Below are positions 24,183-31,557 of a DNA stretch of 31,557 bases, in pieces. The stretch is from Gp13-AA77 sp036521995 (GTDB lineage Bacteria; Acidobacteriota; Terriglobia; UBA7540). The position numbers were made by a program, and so were the translations under genes. Within the stretch, counting starts at the first letter, position 1; each line of letters opens with the position of its first letter. The notes beneath the pieces are model-generated. The model did not search any database. It saw only the letters and a list, made by a program, of their open reading frames with translations, and was not told where the DNA came from. The stretch covers positions 1 to 31,557 of the forward strand of contig DATDGR010000327.1 of the NCBI GenBank assembly GCA_036521995.1, read 5' to 3'.

Positions 24183-25778
24183 ATGATTGATGTCGATCGG
24201 ACATTTCGCGAGAACGAGGTCCTGCTCACGGGCACGAGCGGCTTTCTAGGCAAAGTCGTGCTCGGCTTGCTGGTGGATCGTTATCCCGATTTCAGACACC
24301 TCCACGTGCTGATGCGCGGCGCCAAGGGTCTTGAGCCCGCCGAGCGCCTCGAGCGTGAAGTGCTGGGCTCTCCCGCACTTCGGCCGGTGATCGAGCAGGT
24401 GCAGCAACGCCGCCCCGGGTTTCAGCTCCGAGACAAGATTACCGTCTGGCCCGGCGACTTAGGACTTCCCTCCCTCGGCCTCGCATCGCACCAAGTCGAC
24501 CGCCTTGCCGGGCACGTGGCGCTGATCATCAACTGCGCCGGACGCGTAGACTTCTTCCCGCCGCTCGACGACTCACTGCAGTCCAACGTGGACGGAGTTG
24601 AACACTTGATTGCTCTGGCCCGGCGCTTGGGTGCGCGGCTTCTGCACGTTTCCACCTGCTTTGTCTGCGGTGAGGCTGACGGTCTCGTCGAAGAGACCGA
24701 GCCCATTCTGGGATTCTATCCGCATCGCAGCAGCCCGCAGGACCAAAGCTTCAGCGCCCCCGAGGAGCTCCAGTATTCCCGGCAGCGCCTGGCGCAGATC
24801 CACCGCTCGGCTGGCGTCAATGGGAACCAGGCGGAGATCGCACGCCGACGCTCGCGCGAGCTGATCCAGCGGTTGACAGCGCTCGGACGCCAGCGCGCGG
24901 AGCACTGGGGCTGGGTGAACACTTACACTTACTCCAAGAGTTTGGGCGAGCAGGTCTTGGCGGCGACCGCCGGCACCCCCTGGACAATCGTCCGTCCGGC
25001 CATTATCGAAAGCTCGCTCTCCTTCCCCTTTCCGGGTTGGATCGAAGGCGGCCGTACGGCGGCGCCGCTGGTGCTGATGGCGCTCGGCGGCATGAAAGAA
25101 TGGCCCATGCGACGCGACGCCGCTCTCGAAGTGGTGCCGGTTGACGAGGTGGCGGCGGCGATTCTGGTGGCCGGGGCCTTGCTGCTGCATGGCCGGCATC
25201 AGCCCGTCTATCAGCTTGCCAGCGCCGAGGTGAATCCGATCCATATCGACCATCTCGCTAGGCTACTTCACGCAGAGGCTCGGAAACTGGCACGGGATGG
25301 CGTAAGACTTCCGCGGCAGCCCTTCATCCGCCGTCTGGTCGCAAACGGGTCGCTCGGCGGTAGGCTTCGCTTCCTCTCTACCGCCGAAGCCAGCACCCGG
25401 CACGCTCGCCTCGAGCAGCGAATCAGGCGGATGCAGAGCCTCATTACCGGCATGCGCGGCCTGCTGAAGACCCTCCGGCTCCCCGGCCATAACACCCTGG
25501 CTGCTTGGACGTCATCCCTTCGCGCCTTGGGCCTGCAGTCGAGCTTCCGCCAGCAGACCCTCGAATACTATCTGCCGTTCGTGCTGCACAACCGGTTTAT
25601 CTTCGAATGCGAGAACATCCGCACTGCCTACAACCTGATCACTCCCGAAGACCGCCAGCGCCTGCCTTGGGCGCCGGAAAAGATCGACTGGGAGCGCTAC
25701 TGGACTGAAAATCAGGTTCGCGGCATCCAGAAGTGGGTGCAGCCCGAGGCTGTGAAGAAGTGGGCTTTCCGCATCTGA
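24183..25778 (+). CDS. Fatty acyl-CoA (thioester) reductase-like SDR protein
   Basis: A 531-residue protein of the extended SDR / NAD-binding-4 (male sterility) type, which reduces acyl-CoA or acyl-ACP thioesters to aldehydes or alcohols. The Rossmann motif TGTSGFLGKVVLGLL lies at about residues 17-31. LHVLMRGA and LIINCAGRVDF are family segments. The active site Y-x3-K is in NTYTYSKSLGEQVL (about 249). A substrate-region motif IVRPAIIESSLSFPFPGWIE follows. The C-terminal third (LEYYLPFVLHNRFIFECENI, then PWAPEKIDWERYW) matches the FAR_C-like tail of bacterial reductases. The length (about 510-530) fits alcohol-forming reductases. The ribosome-binding site is weak; the start is fixed by the Rossmann fold. 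Fatty alcohols could feed ether lipids or wax esters (inference), consistent with nearby phosphatidyltransferases. Confidence 0.85.
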   Translation: MIDVDRTFRENEVLLTGTSGFLGKVVLGLLVDRYPDFRHLHVLMRGAKGLEPAERLEREVLGSPALRPVIEQVQQRRPGFQLRDKITVWPGDLGLPSLGLASHQVDRLAGHVALIINCAGRVDFFPPLDDSLQSNVDGVEHLIALARRLGARLLHVSTCFVCGEADGLVEETEPILGFYPHRSSPQDQSFSAPEELQYSRQRLAQIHRSAGVNGNQAEIARRRSRELIQRLTALGRQRAEHWGWVNTYTYSKSLGEQVLAATAGTPWTIVRPAIIESSLSFPFPGWIEGGRTAAPLVLMALGGMKEWPMRRDAALEVVPVDEVAAAILVAGALLLHGRHQPVYQLASAEVNPIHIDHLARLLHAEARKLARDGVRLPRQPFIRRLVANGSLGGRLRFLSTAEASTRHARLEQRIRRMQSLITGMRGLLKTLRLPGHNTLAAWTSSLRALGLQSSFRQQTLEYYLPFVLHNRFIFECENIRTAYNLITPEDRQRLPWAPEKIDWERYWTENQVRGIQKWVQPEAVKKWAFRI

Positions 25779-25803
25779 GCGGATGCGGCTCCGGCCCAGA
25801 GCC

Positions 25804-26295
25804 TCATCGAGGTGGGTTGGACTCCTCGGAATCCTCGGACTCTTGCGGCCCGTAGACCCTTACAGTCGCGGCGGTACCCCCGATAGACAGATCCATGCTG
25901 AAGCGGGGTTGTTCACGCTTTGCGCCGCTCTGCCTCGCGTTACTCCTGGCTGGCTTGACAGACTGCAACTCAAAGAAGAAGATCTTCTGACTCTTCCGCG
26001 CGCCATGGCCTTCGGCCCTGATCCAGAACCCGTCGCCGGCGTACTTCTCCAGGCGCCCGCTGATCTTTTCCTTGTTTCGGAGCCGGACCTCCACAGACGT
26101 CCCGACCGGGTACTGCTGAACCTTCGCCTGGTGAGGCGAAGCGGCGCGCGCCGTGTCGTTGGGGAGTTGCTGGGCTCTTGCTTGCACGAGCGGCAGCCAG
26201 GCTAGAAGCCAGACAAACGCGCTCGCCAGAATTCGGCGGAACATAGACTTCGTCGAGTGCAGAACCAGCAACTCAGGAATCGTTGAAGCTCTCAT
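25804..26295 (-). CDS. Secreted hypothetical protein with LSm/SH3-like region
   Basis: A 163-residue protein with a long N-terminal signal sequence (FRRILASAFVWLLAWLPLVQ, then ARAQ). The mature part has PVGTSVEVRLRNKEKISGRL, then EKYAGDGFWIRAEG and FFFELQSVKP, the beta-barrel pattern of LSm-like acidobacterial secreted proteins whose function is unknown. The C-terminus is polar and acidic (QESEDSEESNPPR). The ATG at 26295 has GGAG eight bases upstream. An in-frame ATG at 26244 would give a more ordinary signal peptide but has a weaker site. The gene converges on the acyl reductase (25-base gap). A related but broken gene lies just upstream (26342-27015). Confidence 0.7.
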   Translation of the reverse strand: MRASTIPELLVLHSTKSMFRRILASAFVWLLAWLPLVQARAQQLPNDTARAASPHQAKVQQYPVGTSVEVRLRNKEKISGRLEKYAGDGFWIRAEGHGARKSQKIFFFELQSVKPARSNARQSGAKREQPRFSMDLSIGGTAATVRVYGPQESEDSEESNPPR

Positions 26296-26341
26296 GATTT
26301 TTCTCCACTCTTACTGCGTCTTGTTGCATCCGATGGGCGCG

Positions 26342-27015
26342 TCATCCTCTGGCATCGAAGAATCCTATAGCCGGAATCTTGACTCCGATATGAAACACGT
26401 AAGGCCAGACGGTCGGGTCGAACAGCCAAGCTGGTATCGGGCCGCCCTCGTGGAGCCAGTATTCGTCGGTGTCGCTCAGAGGCTTGTCTCTGACGTAGAA
26501 CACCTGCAGAACGTCCGACTTCGGGATGTTGGCCGTCTCACCTCGCTGACTCAATGAAAGTTGGGCGTTCCAACACCTGCATCAGCTTGCCGGCGTACCG
26601 CCTACCGTCGCCAGTGACGGCCAGCACGTGGTTGTTCCATAGTCGGGAAGCCCCTCGCACGTCGGACCATGAGCTCCTACCACTGTAAATGACGTTGAAG
26701 AACCCAATCGACGCCACCCGAAGAACGTCTGAGCGCGGAACTGTGAGGACCTTGAGAATCGCGTCGTTCTGGTATCCTCCAACTCCAGCGTGCCCAAGCT
26801 GTCGGAGGCGTAATGTTCTGCCCGGTCACCGTCGCGATCGATCCGGTAACACAACTACCATCCCTATTGACAACGGTGTACGCGAGGCCGTGGTTCACAT
26901 GGTTGAGGTTCTCCCACGCTTCGCCCTGCGCACACTGCGTGGGCCGACCCTGGCCGAATAACGACGCGTTCAAGAGTACCGCCGCAACTATTGACGAGAC
27001 ACCAGATTTCTTCAT
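26342..27015 (-). pseudogene. Secreted LSm-like protein, broken by at least three frameshifts
   Basis: The start MKKSGVSSIVAAVLLNASLF is a signal peptide in one frame, followed by VVNRDGSCVTGSIATVTGQN. The continuation TLELEDTRTTRFSRSSQF and SSTSFTVVGAHGPTCEG is in a second frame. NNHVLAVTGDGRRYAGKLMQ, then VLERPTFIESAR, is in a third. GETANIPKSDVLQVFYVRDK, then PLSDTDEYWLHEG and WPYVFHIGVKIPA, returns to the second. Together these make one plausible protein of about 220 residues with two LSm-like beta regions. Switch points are near 26800, 26640 and 26545. The function of the family is unknown. The frameshifts make a functional product unlikely. Confidence 0.7.
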
Positions 27016-27034
27016 GGCATTCCCCTCTGGAACA

Positions 27035-27790
27035 TCACGACAGTTTTTCTTGTCGATACAGTTTCGCCATGTGCATCGCAGTCGTAATGATCAAAGTCAC
27101 CGCCATCCCCGCAATGCCAACGCAGCCGCCAAAGTCCAGCAATCGGTAAGGCAAGCCCAGGACGGACGCGTGCGGTCTGAGCCACAACGCCAGATTTGCG
27201 GCCGCCAGCAGGATACGCAGCTCCGTCGGGCCAAACTTCCAGAAAGAAAGACGGAAAACGCCCAGCGTATAGGTGGCAAGGTACACCTCAATGGATACCA
27301 TCAGAAAGGCGATCAGCATTCCCGCGGCCACGGGCCAGGAAACATAACCGGAGAGGGCAAGCCCGCTCGTCAGGAACAGCGCGCCAAAGGTGTCCAGAAT
27401 GTGGTCAACATAAAATCCGTAACGAGGCCGCTGTCGATCCCGGACGCGCGCGAGGGTGCCATCGAGACTGTCTCCGAGCCAGTTCAATCCCAGGCAGAGC
27501 GTGGCCAGGAGCAGCCCCACGGGGTTCCAGCGCGCCAGGGTGTAGGAAGCTCCAACCAGGAACATCGAGCTGAAACCAAGCACGGTGAGATGATCTGAGT
27601 TCAGGCAGGACGGAGTTCGCGCCGCCAGCCATGTCAGTAGAACTCGTTCGAGGCCTGATGAGATGCTCTTCTGGTCGCGCCGAGCGTTTCTGAAGGTGGG
27701 CGACCGTGGAGCAGCACTGGGTCCCGGAATGAATGCGAGTGGTTCGCTCGCCTGAGTGAAGTCTTCGAGTGCCTGTCTTCCTACCAACAT
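27035..27790 (-). CDS. CDP-alcohol phosphatidyltransferase (second, larger type)
   Basis: A 251-residue membrane protein with the CDP-alcohol transferase signature: DSLDGTLAR, nine residues, GFYVDHILD. The usual spacing before the Gly is eight, so it is one longer. About six helices follow (VGLLLATLCLGLNWLG, ALFLTSGLALSGYVSWPVAA, GMLIAFLMVSIEVYLATYTL, ILLAAANLALWL, GIAGMAVTLIITTAMHM). The N-terminal region up to SDHLTVLGFSSM is polar. It is unlike the 23072 enzyme, so the headgroup alcohol probably differs. The ATG at 27790 with GGGGG four bases upstream is preferred. A TTG at 27862 would add 24 residues. The gene is divergent from the membrane-anchored regulator, which may control it (inference). 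Confidence 0.85.
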   Translation of the reverse strand: MLVGRQALEDFTQASEPLAFIPGPSAAPRSPTFRNARRDQKSISSGLERVLLTWLAARTPSCLNSDHLTVLGFSSMFLVGASYTLARWNPVGLLLATLCLGLNWLGDSLDGTLARVRDRQRPRYGFYVDHILDTFGALFLTSGLALSGYVSWPVAAGMLIAFLMVSIEVYLATYTLGVFRLSFWKFGPTELRILLAAANLALWLRPHASVLGLPYRLLDFGGCVGIAGMAVTLIITTAMHMAKLYRQEKLS

Positions 27791-27923
27791 ATGACCCCCG
27801 CTGAATTGGTTTGGTGCCGCTTCACAGCCGTCGACTTTGGCGGGAATGTCGTCTTGGGTCAATAAAGACCAGATAGAGATTCTGTTAATTTCTGATAGAG
27901 CTCTAAGTCACTCAGGCACAAGG

Positions 27924-27952
27924 TTGACACGGTCTTGTGAGTCGCACATACT
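27924..27952 (+). promoter_or_regulatory. Sigma-70-type promoter of the winged-helix regulator gene
   Basis: TTGACA (27924-27929), 17 bases, CATACT (27947-27952). The start of transcription would be near 27960, downstream of the GTG at 27937, so that codon cannot be the start if this promoter is used; GTG 27982 fits. Confidence 0.6.
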
Positions 27953-27981
27953 TCCGGCAGAGGCCGTCGGAACAGGGGACT

Positions 27982-28875
27982 GTGCAAGCCGACATCATCA
28001 AATTCGACGAGTTCGAGCTGGACCTTGGCCGCTACGAGCTGCGCCGCCGTGGCCAGCCGCTCAAGCTGGAGAAGGTCCCCATGGATCTCCTCATTCTCCT
28101 GGCGGAGCACGAGGGCCAGTTGGTGACGCGCGAGGAGATCGTCAAGAAGCTGTGGGGCCAGGACGTCTTCGTCGACACCCGCCAGGGCGTCAATACCGCC
28201 GTTCGCAAGATTCGCCTGGCGCTCAAAGATGATCCCGGCAATCCCCGCATTCTGCAGACCGTCTTCGGCAAGGGCTACCGGCTGGTGGCGCCGGTGGAAA
28301 TCGCCGGAGAGGCTCGCCCGTCATCGCCTCGCACTGGGACCGAGGGCGTAGTACGGCCGTATCCGGTCTCGTTGGAGCAGAGCCGGAGCCGGGAACCCCA
28401 GCGCGGCCTGGCCCCAGACGAAACAGAGAATGGGGGTCTAAGCGGAGCCAAAGAGAAGCCGGCGCTCATCGATCCGAGACTAGCGCGAGCCCTGTTCTTG
28501 CTGATTCAGGTGGGTTATCTTGCTCTTTACGCGGCCGCGCTCTTTTTTCTTGGAAACATCCGCCGTCTGGGCCTGCCACCAGCCGTCCCCGGTCTCACCG
28601 TCGTCGCCGGGCTAATCGGAACCGCGGTTCGGCTTTACCTGATTTCGGCGGTGGCGTTCAACTACGTGGGCTCCGGCCGGCTATTCCGGCAGGCCTGGCC
28701 GGGCATCCTGATACTGGACGCGTTGTGGGCTGCTTCACCACTCTTCCTCTTCTACCATTGGGGAGAGCTCACATTGCTCGGAGTAGCAGGGCTGGTGTTC
28801 CTGCCCTTCTCGCAGCGCACCCTGATGCGGTCCGCCTATGGCGCCTCGGAGCCGGTTCCTCAAGCCAGCAAGTGA
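27982..28875 (+). CDS. Membrane-anchored OmpR/ToxR-type winged-helix regulator
   Basis: From the GTG at 27982 the protein has 298 residues. Residues about 4-105 are a complete OmpR/PhoB-type winged helix: IIKFDEFELDLGRYELRRRG, LVTREEIVKKLWGQDVFVD, GVNTAVRKIRLALKDDPGNP and FGKGYRLVAPV. There is no receiver domain. After a polar linker (about 110-170) come about four membrane helices (LFLLIQVGYLALYAAALFFL, GLTVVAGLIGTAVRLYLISA, GILILDALWAASPLFLFYHW, LLGVAGLVFLPFSQ). This makes it a one-component, ToxR/CadC-like membrane regulator, but with a multi-helix anchor instead of the TolB or TPR domain usual in Acidobacteriota. A GTG at 27937 would add 15 residues but lies upstream of the likely transcription start. 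It is divergent from the phosphatidyltransferase gene, whose promoter it may bind (inference). Confidence 0.82.
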   Translation: MQADIIKFDEFELDLGRYELRRRGQPLKLEKVPMDLLILLAEHEGQLVTREEIVKKLWGQDVFVDTRQGVNTAVRKIRLALKDDPGNPRILQTVFGKGYRLVAPVEIAGEARPSSPRTGTEGVVRPYPVSLEQSRSREPQRGLAPDETENGGLSGAKEKPALIDPRLARALFLLIQVGYLALYAAALFFLGNIRRLGLPPAVPGLTVVAGLIGTAVRLYLISAVAFNYVGSGRLFRQAWPGILILDALWAASPLFLFYHWGELTLLGVAGLVFLPFSQRTLMRSAYGASEPVPQASK

Positions 28876-28889
28876 ACTCCCGATGCCAG

Positions 28890-28956
28890 TTTGCGGCCCC
28901 CGCCGTGTCAGGCTCACTTTGACGTAGCCAAAATTGAGGCCCGTGGGGCTCCAGGT
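28890..28956 (-). pseudogene. Out-of-frame start of a fifth ASH repeat
   Basis: Just downstream of the FG-GAP/ASH stop the minus strand reads SPTGLNFGYVKVS in another frame, the typical opening of an ASH domain (compare SPTSLNFGTVKVG). A frameshift near 28960 and loss of the rest would explain it. The remnant ends where the regulator gene ends (28875), suggesting a rearrangement junction. Confidence 0.55.
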
Positions 28957-31557
28957 TCACCTTGGGCCCGCCCCTGCCGTTCCTGTGCCCGAGAGTGCTA
29001 CCGTCTGCGGGCTGCCGCCGCCTGTGTCGGCGACCGAGAGCGACGCGCTGCGTGATCCGGCAACGGCCGGGGTGAACGTAAGGGTGAAGGTACAGGTTTG
29101 GGCTGGGTAGAGCTTACTCCCGCAGTTATTGGTCTCGCTGAAGTCGACCGGATCGGTCCCGGTGATTGAGACCGAGGTGATGCTGACCGTGCTGGTCCCC
29201 AGGTTGGTCAGCGTTGCCGTCTGCGGGTTGCTCGATTGGCCTACCTTCACGGTCCCGAAATTGAGACTGGTGGGGGAGAAGCTCATGGCGGTGGCGGTGC
29301 CCGACAAGGCGACCGTCTGGGGGCTGCCAGTAGCATTGTCTCTGACTGAAACGTTGGCGGTGGGGCTCCCCGGAGAGACCGGTGCGAAGGTCACGCTGAT
29401 CGTGCAGCTCGATCCCGCGCCCACGCTCGACCCGCAGGTGTTCGTTTCGGCGAAGGAGCCGGGATTGCTGCCGTTGAGCGCAATGCTGTTGATGGTTAGC
29501 GCGGCCGTGCCCGTGTTCGTGAGCGTCACCTTTTGAGCCGGACTAGTGGTATTCACCACCTGGAGGCCAAAGGTGAGACTGGCGGGTGAAAGTTGCACCT
29601 GGGGAGCGAGCCCGATGCCCGTCAGGCTGACCGTTTGCGGGCTGCCGTAAGCATTATCCGTAACACTTAGCGTCCCGGAACGCGTTCCCCCCGCAGTGGG
29701 CTTGAAGGTGACGTTGATTGTGCAGGAGGCAGCGGGGGCCAAGCTTGACCCGCATTGGTTGCTGCTCTCGGAGTAGTCGCCGCTCGTGGAAATGCTGGTG
29801 ATGTTCAAGGTGGCGTTCCCCGTGTTGGTGAGGGTGACGCTTTGCTTGGAGCTCACCGAGCCCACGTTGACACTCCCGAAGTTCAAACTCGCCGGGCTGA
29901 GGCTGACAAAGGATCCCGTGCTGCTACCGCTAAGGCTCACCACCTGCGGACTGCCCACCGCGCCGTCCGTCGCGGTCAGCGAGCCCGTTGACGCGCCGGG
30001 CGTGGTCGGTGTGAAGGTGATGCTCGCTGTGCAGCTCGCGCCGGCATTCAGCGACGAGCTACAGGTGTTCGTCTCCGCGAAGGGTAGGGCCGTGGCGATG
30101 CTCGAAACGCTCACAGAGGTGGTGCCGATGTTGGTGAGGGTCACGGTCTCGGGAGCGCTCGTGGTTCCGATATTCTGGCTGGTGAAGGTAACGGTGGCAG
30201 GCGAGAGCAGGACTGTGGTTTCCAGAAGTGCGGAGACGGCGTTGCCGTCCAGATCGGCGGTGGCCACGTCGAGTTTCCCATCGTTATTGAAATCAGCCGT
30301 CGTGATGGCAACCGGCAACAATCCGGACGGAAAGTTTGCAGCACTCTGGAAACTCCCGTCGCCCTTCCCGAGCAGGACTGAAATAGTCCCCAACGAGCTG
30401 TCTGTAGGCAGCGCCAGGTCCAGGATGCCGTCGCCATTGAAGTCGCCGGTCGCCACCGACTCCGGATACTGACCAGTGCTATAGAACGCCGGGGCGTCAA
30501 AGGTACCGTCACCGTTGCCGAGCAACACGGCCACCGACGACGACACCAGCCCTGGGACCGCCAAGTCCAATTTGCCATCCCCGTTAAAGTCGGCGGCCAC
30601 CACGGCCACGGGGTCTAGAAAAGCCGGGTAATCGACCGCGCTCTGGAACGTGCCATTACCATTCCCGATAAGCACGGAGACCGTTTGTGTGCTGAAGTTG
30701 GCCACCGCCAGGTCCAGCTTGTCATCCCGGTTGAAGTCGCCCACGACTACAGCCGACGGCTCCAACCCGACGCTGTAATCCACATGCGCCTGAAACGTCC
30801 CGTTACCATTCCCGAGCAGAATTGAAACCGTACTCGCAAGCTGATTCACCACCGCCAGATCCAGCTTGCCGTCCCCGTTGAAGTCCCCGATAGCGATACG
30901 GACGGGAACCTGTCCCGTGGCATAGTCGACGTGAGACTGGAAAGTGCCATTGCCGTTCCCGAGCAGAATGGAGACCGTATCGGCCACTTGGCCTTGCGAG
31001 TTCTCGCCCGCATCGGCCACGGCGAGGTCGAGCTTGCCGTCCCCGTTGAAATCGCCCACCACTACGTCCTGGGGCCCAAGCCCGGTGGCGTAATCGACGT
31101 GAGACTGAAAGGTGCCGTTGCCGTTGCCGAGCAGGATCGACACGGAGTCGGCAGACTCGTTCGCCACGGCCAGGTCCTGCTTGCCATCGGAGTTGAAGTC
31201 TGCGGCCACGACCGACAGAGGGCCTGAGGCTGTGGGCGCGGATCCGCCGCTGAAGGAGACCTCGGTCGCTGAAGGGGTCACCTGGAAGAAGACCACGTTC
31301 GACGTGCCGCCGCCGGGCGAGGGATTAACAACCGTGATCGAAGCCGTAATGGCCTTACTGATGTCGCTGGAGTTGATCTTGGCCGTCAGTTGGATGCTGC
31401 TCACAAAAGTTGTGGTCCGCGAGCTGCCATTCCACTTGACCGCAGCGCCCGACACAAAGCCGGCTCCGTTTAAAGTGAGCGTAAAGCCAGCCCCTCCTGG
31501 AGCGGTGCTGGCTGGGACGAGGGGCTGATTGATCTGCGGTACCGGGTTCGCCGCCCG
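28957..31557 (-). CDS. FG-GAP/VCBS-repeat and ASH-domain secreted protein, N-terminus off window
   Basis: The frame is open from the right edge (31557) to a TGA at 28957, 866 residues without a start. It begins in an IPT/TIG-like fold (FTLTLNGAGFVSGAAVKWNG). Seven FG-GAP/VCBS repeats follow (about 30230-31240), each with a calcium-binding DFNxDGxxDLAV loop and LLGNGNGTFQ. These build a beta-propeller as in integrins. Four ASH / choice-of-anchor-D domains (about 28960-30230) follow, each with LSPxSLNFGxVxVG, VTLTNTGT, a disulphide-forming C...C pair and GSPQTVALSGTGT. It should be exported and act in adhesion or binding (inference). A fifth ASH repeat is visible out of frame just past the stop. 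Confidence 0.85.
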   Translation of the reverse strand, partial: RAANPVPQINQPLVPASTAPGGAGFTLTLNGAGFVSGAAVKWNGSSRTTTFVSSIQLTAKINSSDISKAITASITVVNPSPGGGTSNVVFFQVTPSATEVSFSGGSAPTASGPLSVVAADFNSDGKQDLAVANESADSVSILLGNGNGTFQSHVDYATGLGPQDVVVGDFNGDGKLDLAVADAGENSQGQVADTVSILLGNGNGTFQSHVDYATGQVPVRIAIGDFNGDGKLDLAVVNQLASTVSILLGNGNGTFQAHVDYSVGLEPSAVVVGDFNRDDKLDLAVANFSTQTVSVLIGNGNGTFQSAVDYPAFLDPVAVVAADFNGDGKLDLAVPGLVSSSVAVLLGNGDGTFDAPAFYSTGQYPESVATGDFNGDGILDLALPTDSSLGTISVLLGKGDGSFQSAANFPSGLLPVAITTADFNNDGKLDVATADLDGNAVSALLETTVLLSPATVTFTSQNIGTTSAPETVTLTNIGTTSVSVSSIATALPFAETNTCSSSLNAGASCTASITFTPTTPGASTGSLTATDGAVGSPQVVSLSGSSTGSFVSLSPASLNFGSVNVGSVSSKQSVTLTNTGNATLNITSISTSGDYSESSNQCGSSLAPAASCTINVTFKPTAGGTRSGTLSVTDNAYGSPQTVSLTGIGLAPQVQLSPASLTFGLQVVNTTSPAQKVTLTNTGTAALTINSIALNGSNPGSFAETNTCGSSVGAGSSCTISVTFAPVSPGSPTANVSVRDNATGSPQTVALSGTATAMSFSPTSLNFGTVKVGQSSNPQTATLTNLGTSTVSITSVSITGTDPVDFSETNNCGSKLYPAQTCTFTLTFTPAVAGSRSASLSVADTGGGSPQTVALSGTGTAGAGPR

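Noticed and set aside
30230..31240. Tandem DNA repeats at the right end
   Set aside because: They are explained by the seven FG-GAP/VCBS protein repeats and are in frame; not a separate repeat element.

Overview
The window looks like a chromosomal stretch of an Acidobacteriota genome (Solibacter/Bryobacter-like by inference). The strongest pointers are a padR gene overlapping two large acidobacterial-type duplicated permeases (ADOP family), a third decayed ADOP copy, a membrane-anchored OmpR-type winged-helix regulator with no receiver domain, LSm-like secreted proteins, and a long FG-GAP/ASH-domain surface protein. GC content is high except for an A-rich island at about 15975-16150. No rRNA, tRNA, CRISPR array or prophage was recognised.

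Layout. 1-250 is the end of an IS630-type element that has cut off the 3' end of a histidine kinase gene (225-1995, minus). That kinase gene and the cupredoxin-like gene overlapping it (1992-2722) each carry a one-base frameshift. A secreted metallo-beta-lactamase-fold hydrolase (2801-3541, minus) is divergent from groES-groEL (4092-6239). The groE promoter is flanked by a CIRCE operator and a second CIRCE-shaped inverted repeat. A padR-ADOP-ADOP operon (12245 down to 6550) follows, divergent from ilvC (12503-13534), whose promoter carries an 18-bp TetR-type palindrome. A hairpin repeat and an ADOP pseudogene (13722-15431) lead into a 0.8-kb gap and then an ABC-2 exporter pair (16272-18016). 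Minus-strand genes for a sodium:solute symporter with a small two-helix membrane protein, and an aldo/keto reductase, come next.

From 21394 rightwards lie a helical hypothetical protein, an Hsp20-like protein, a CDP-alcohol phosphatidyltransferase, a possible 59-codon ORF, a fatty-acyl-CoA-reductase-like SDR protein, a secreted LSm-like protein, a multiply frameshifted secreted pseudogene, a second CDP-alcohol phosphatidyltransferase, the membrane-anchored regulator, and the partial FG-GAP/ASH protein running off the right edge.

How the parts relate. groES-groEL and the Hsp20-like protein are proteostasis genes. The two CDP-alcohol phosphatidyltransferases and the acyl reductase suggest a lipid-headgroup or ether/wax-lipid neighbourhood (inference). 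Five genes are visibly decayed or frameshifted, while the long genes groEL, ilvC, both ADOPs, the symporter and the reductase are intact. This argues for real gene decay rather than generally poor sequence. The best candidates for new biology are the double groE operator, the palindrome over the ilvC start site, the lipid cluster with its small coupled ORF, and the symporter plus its small partner.
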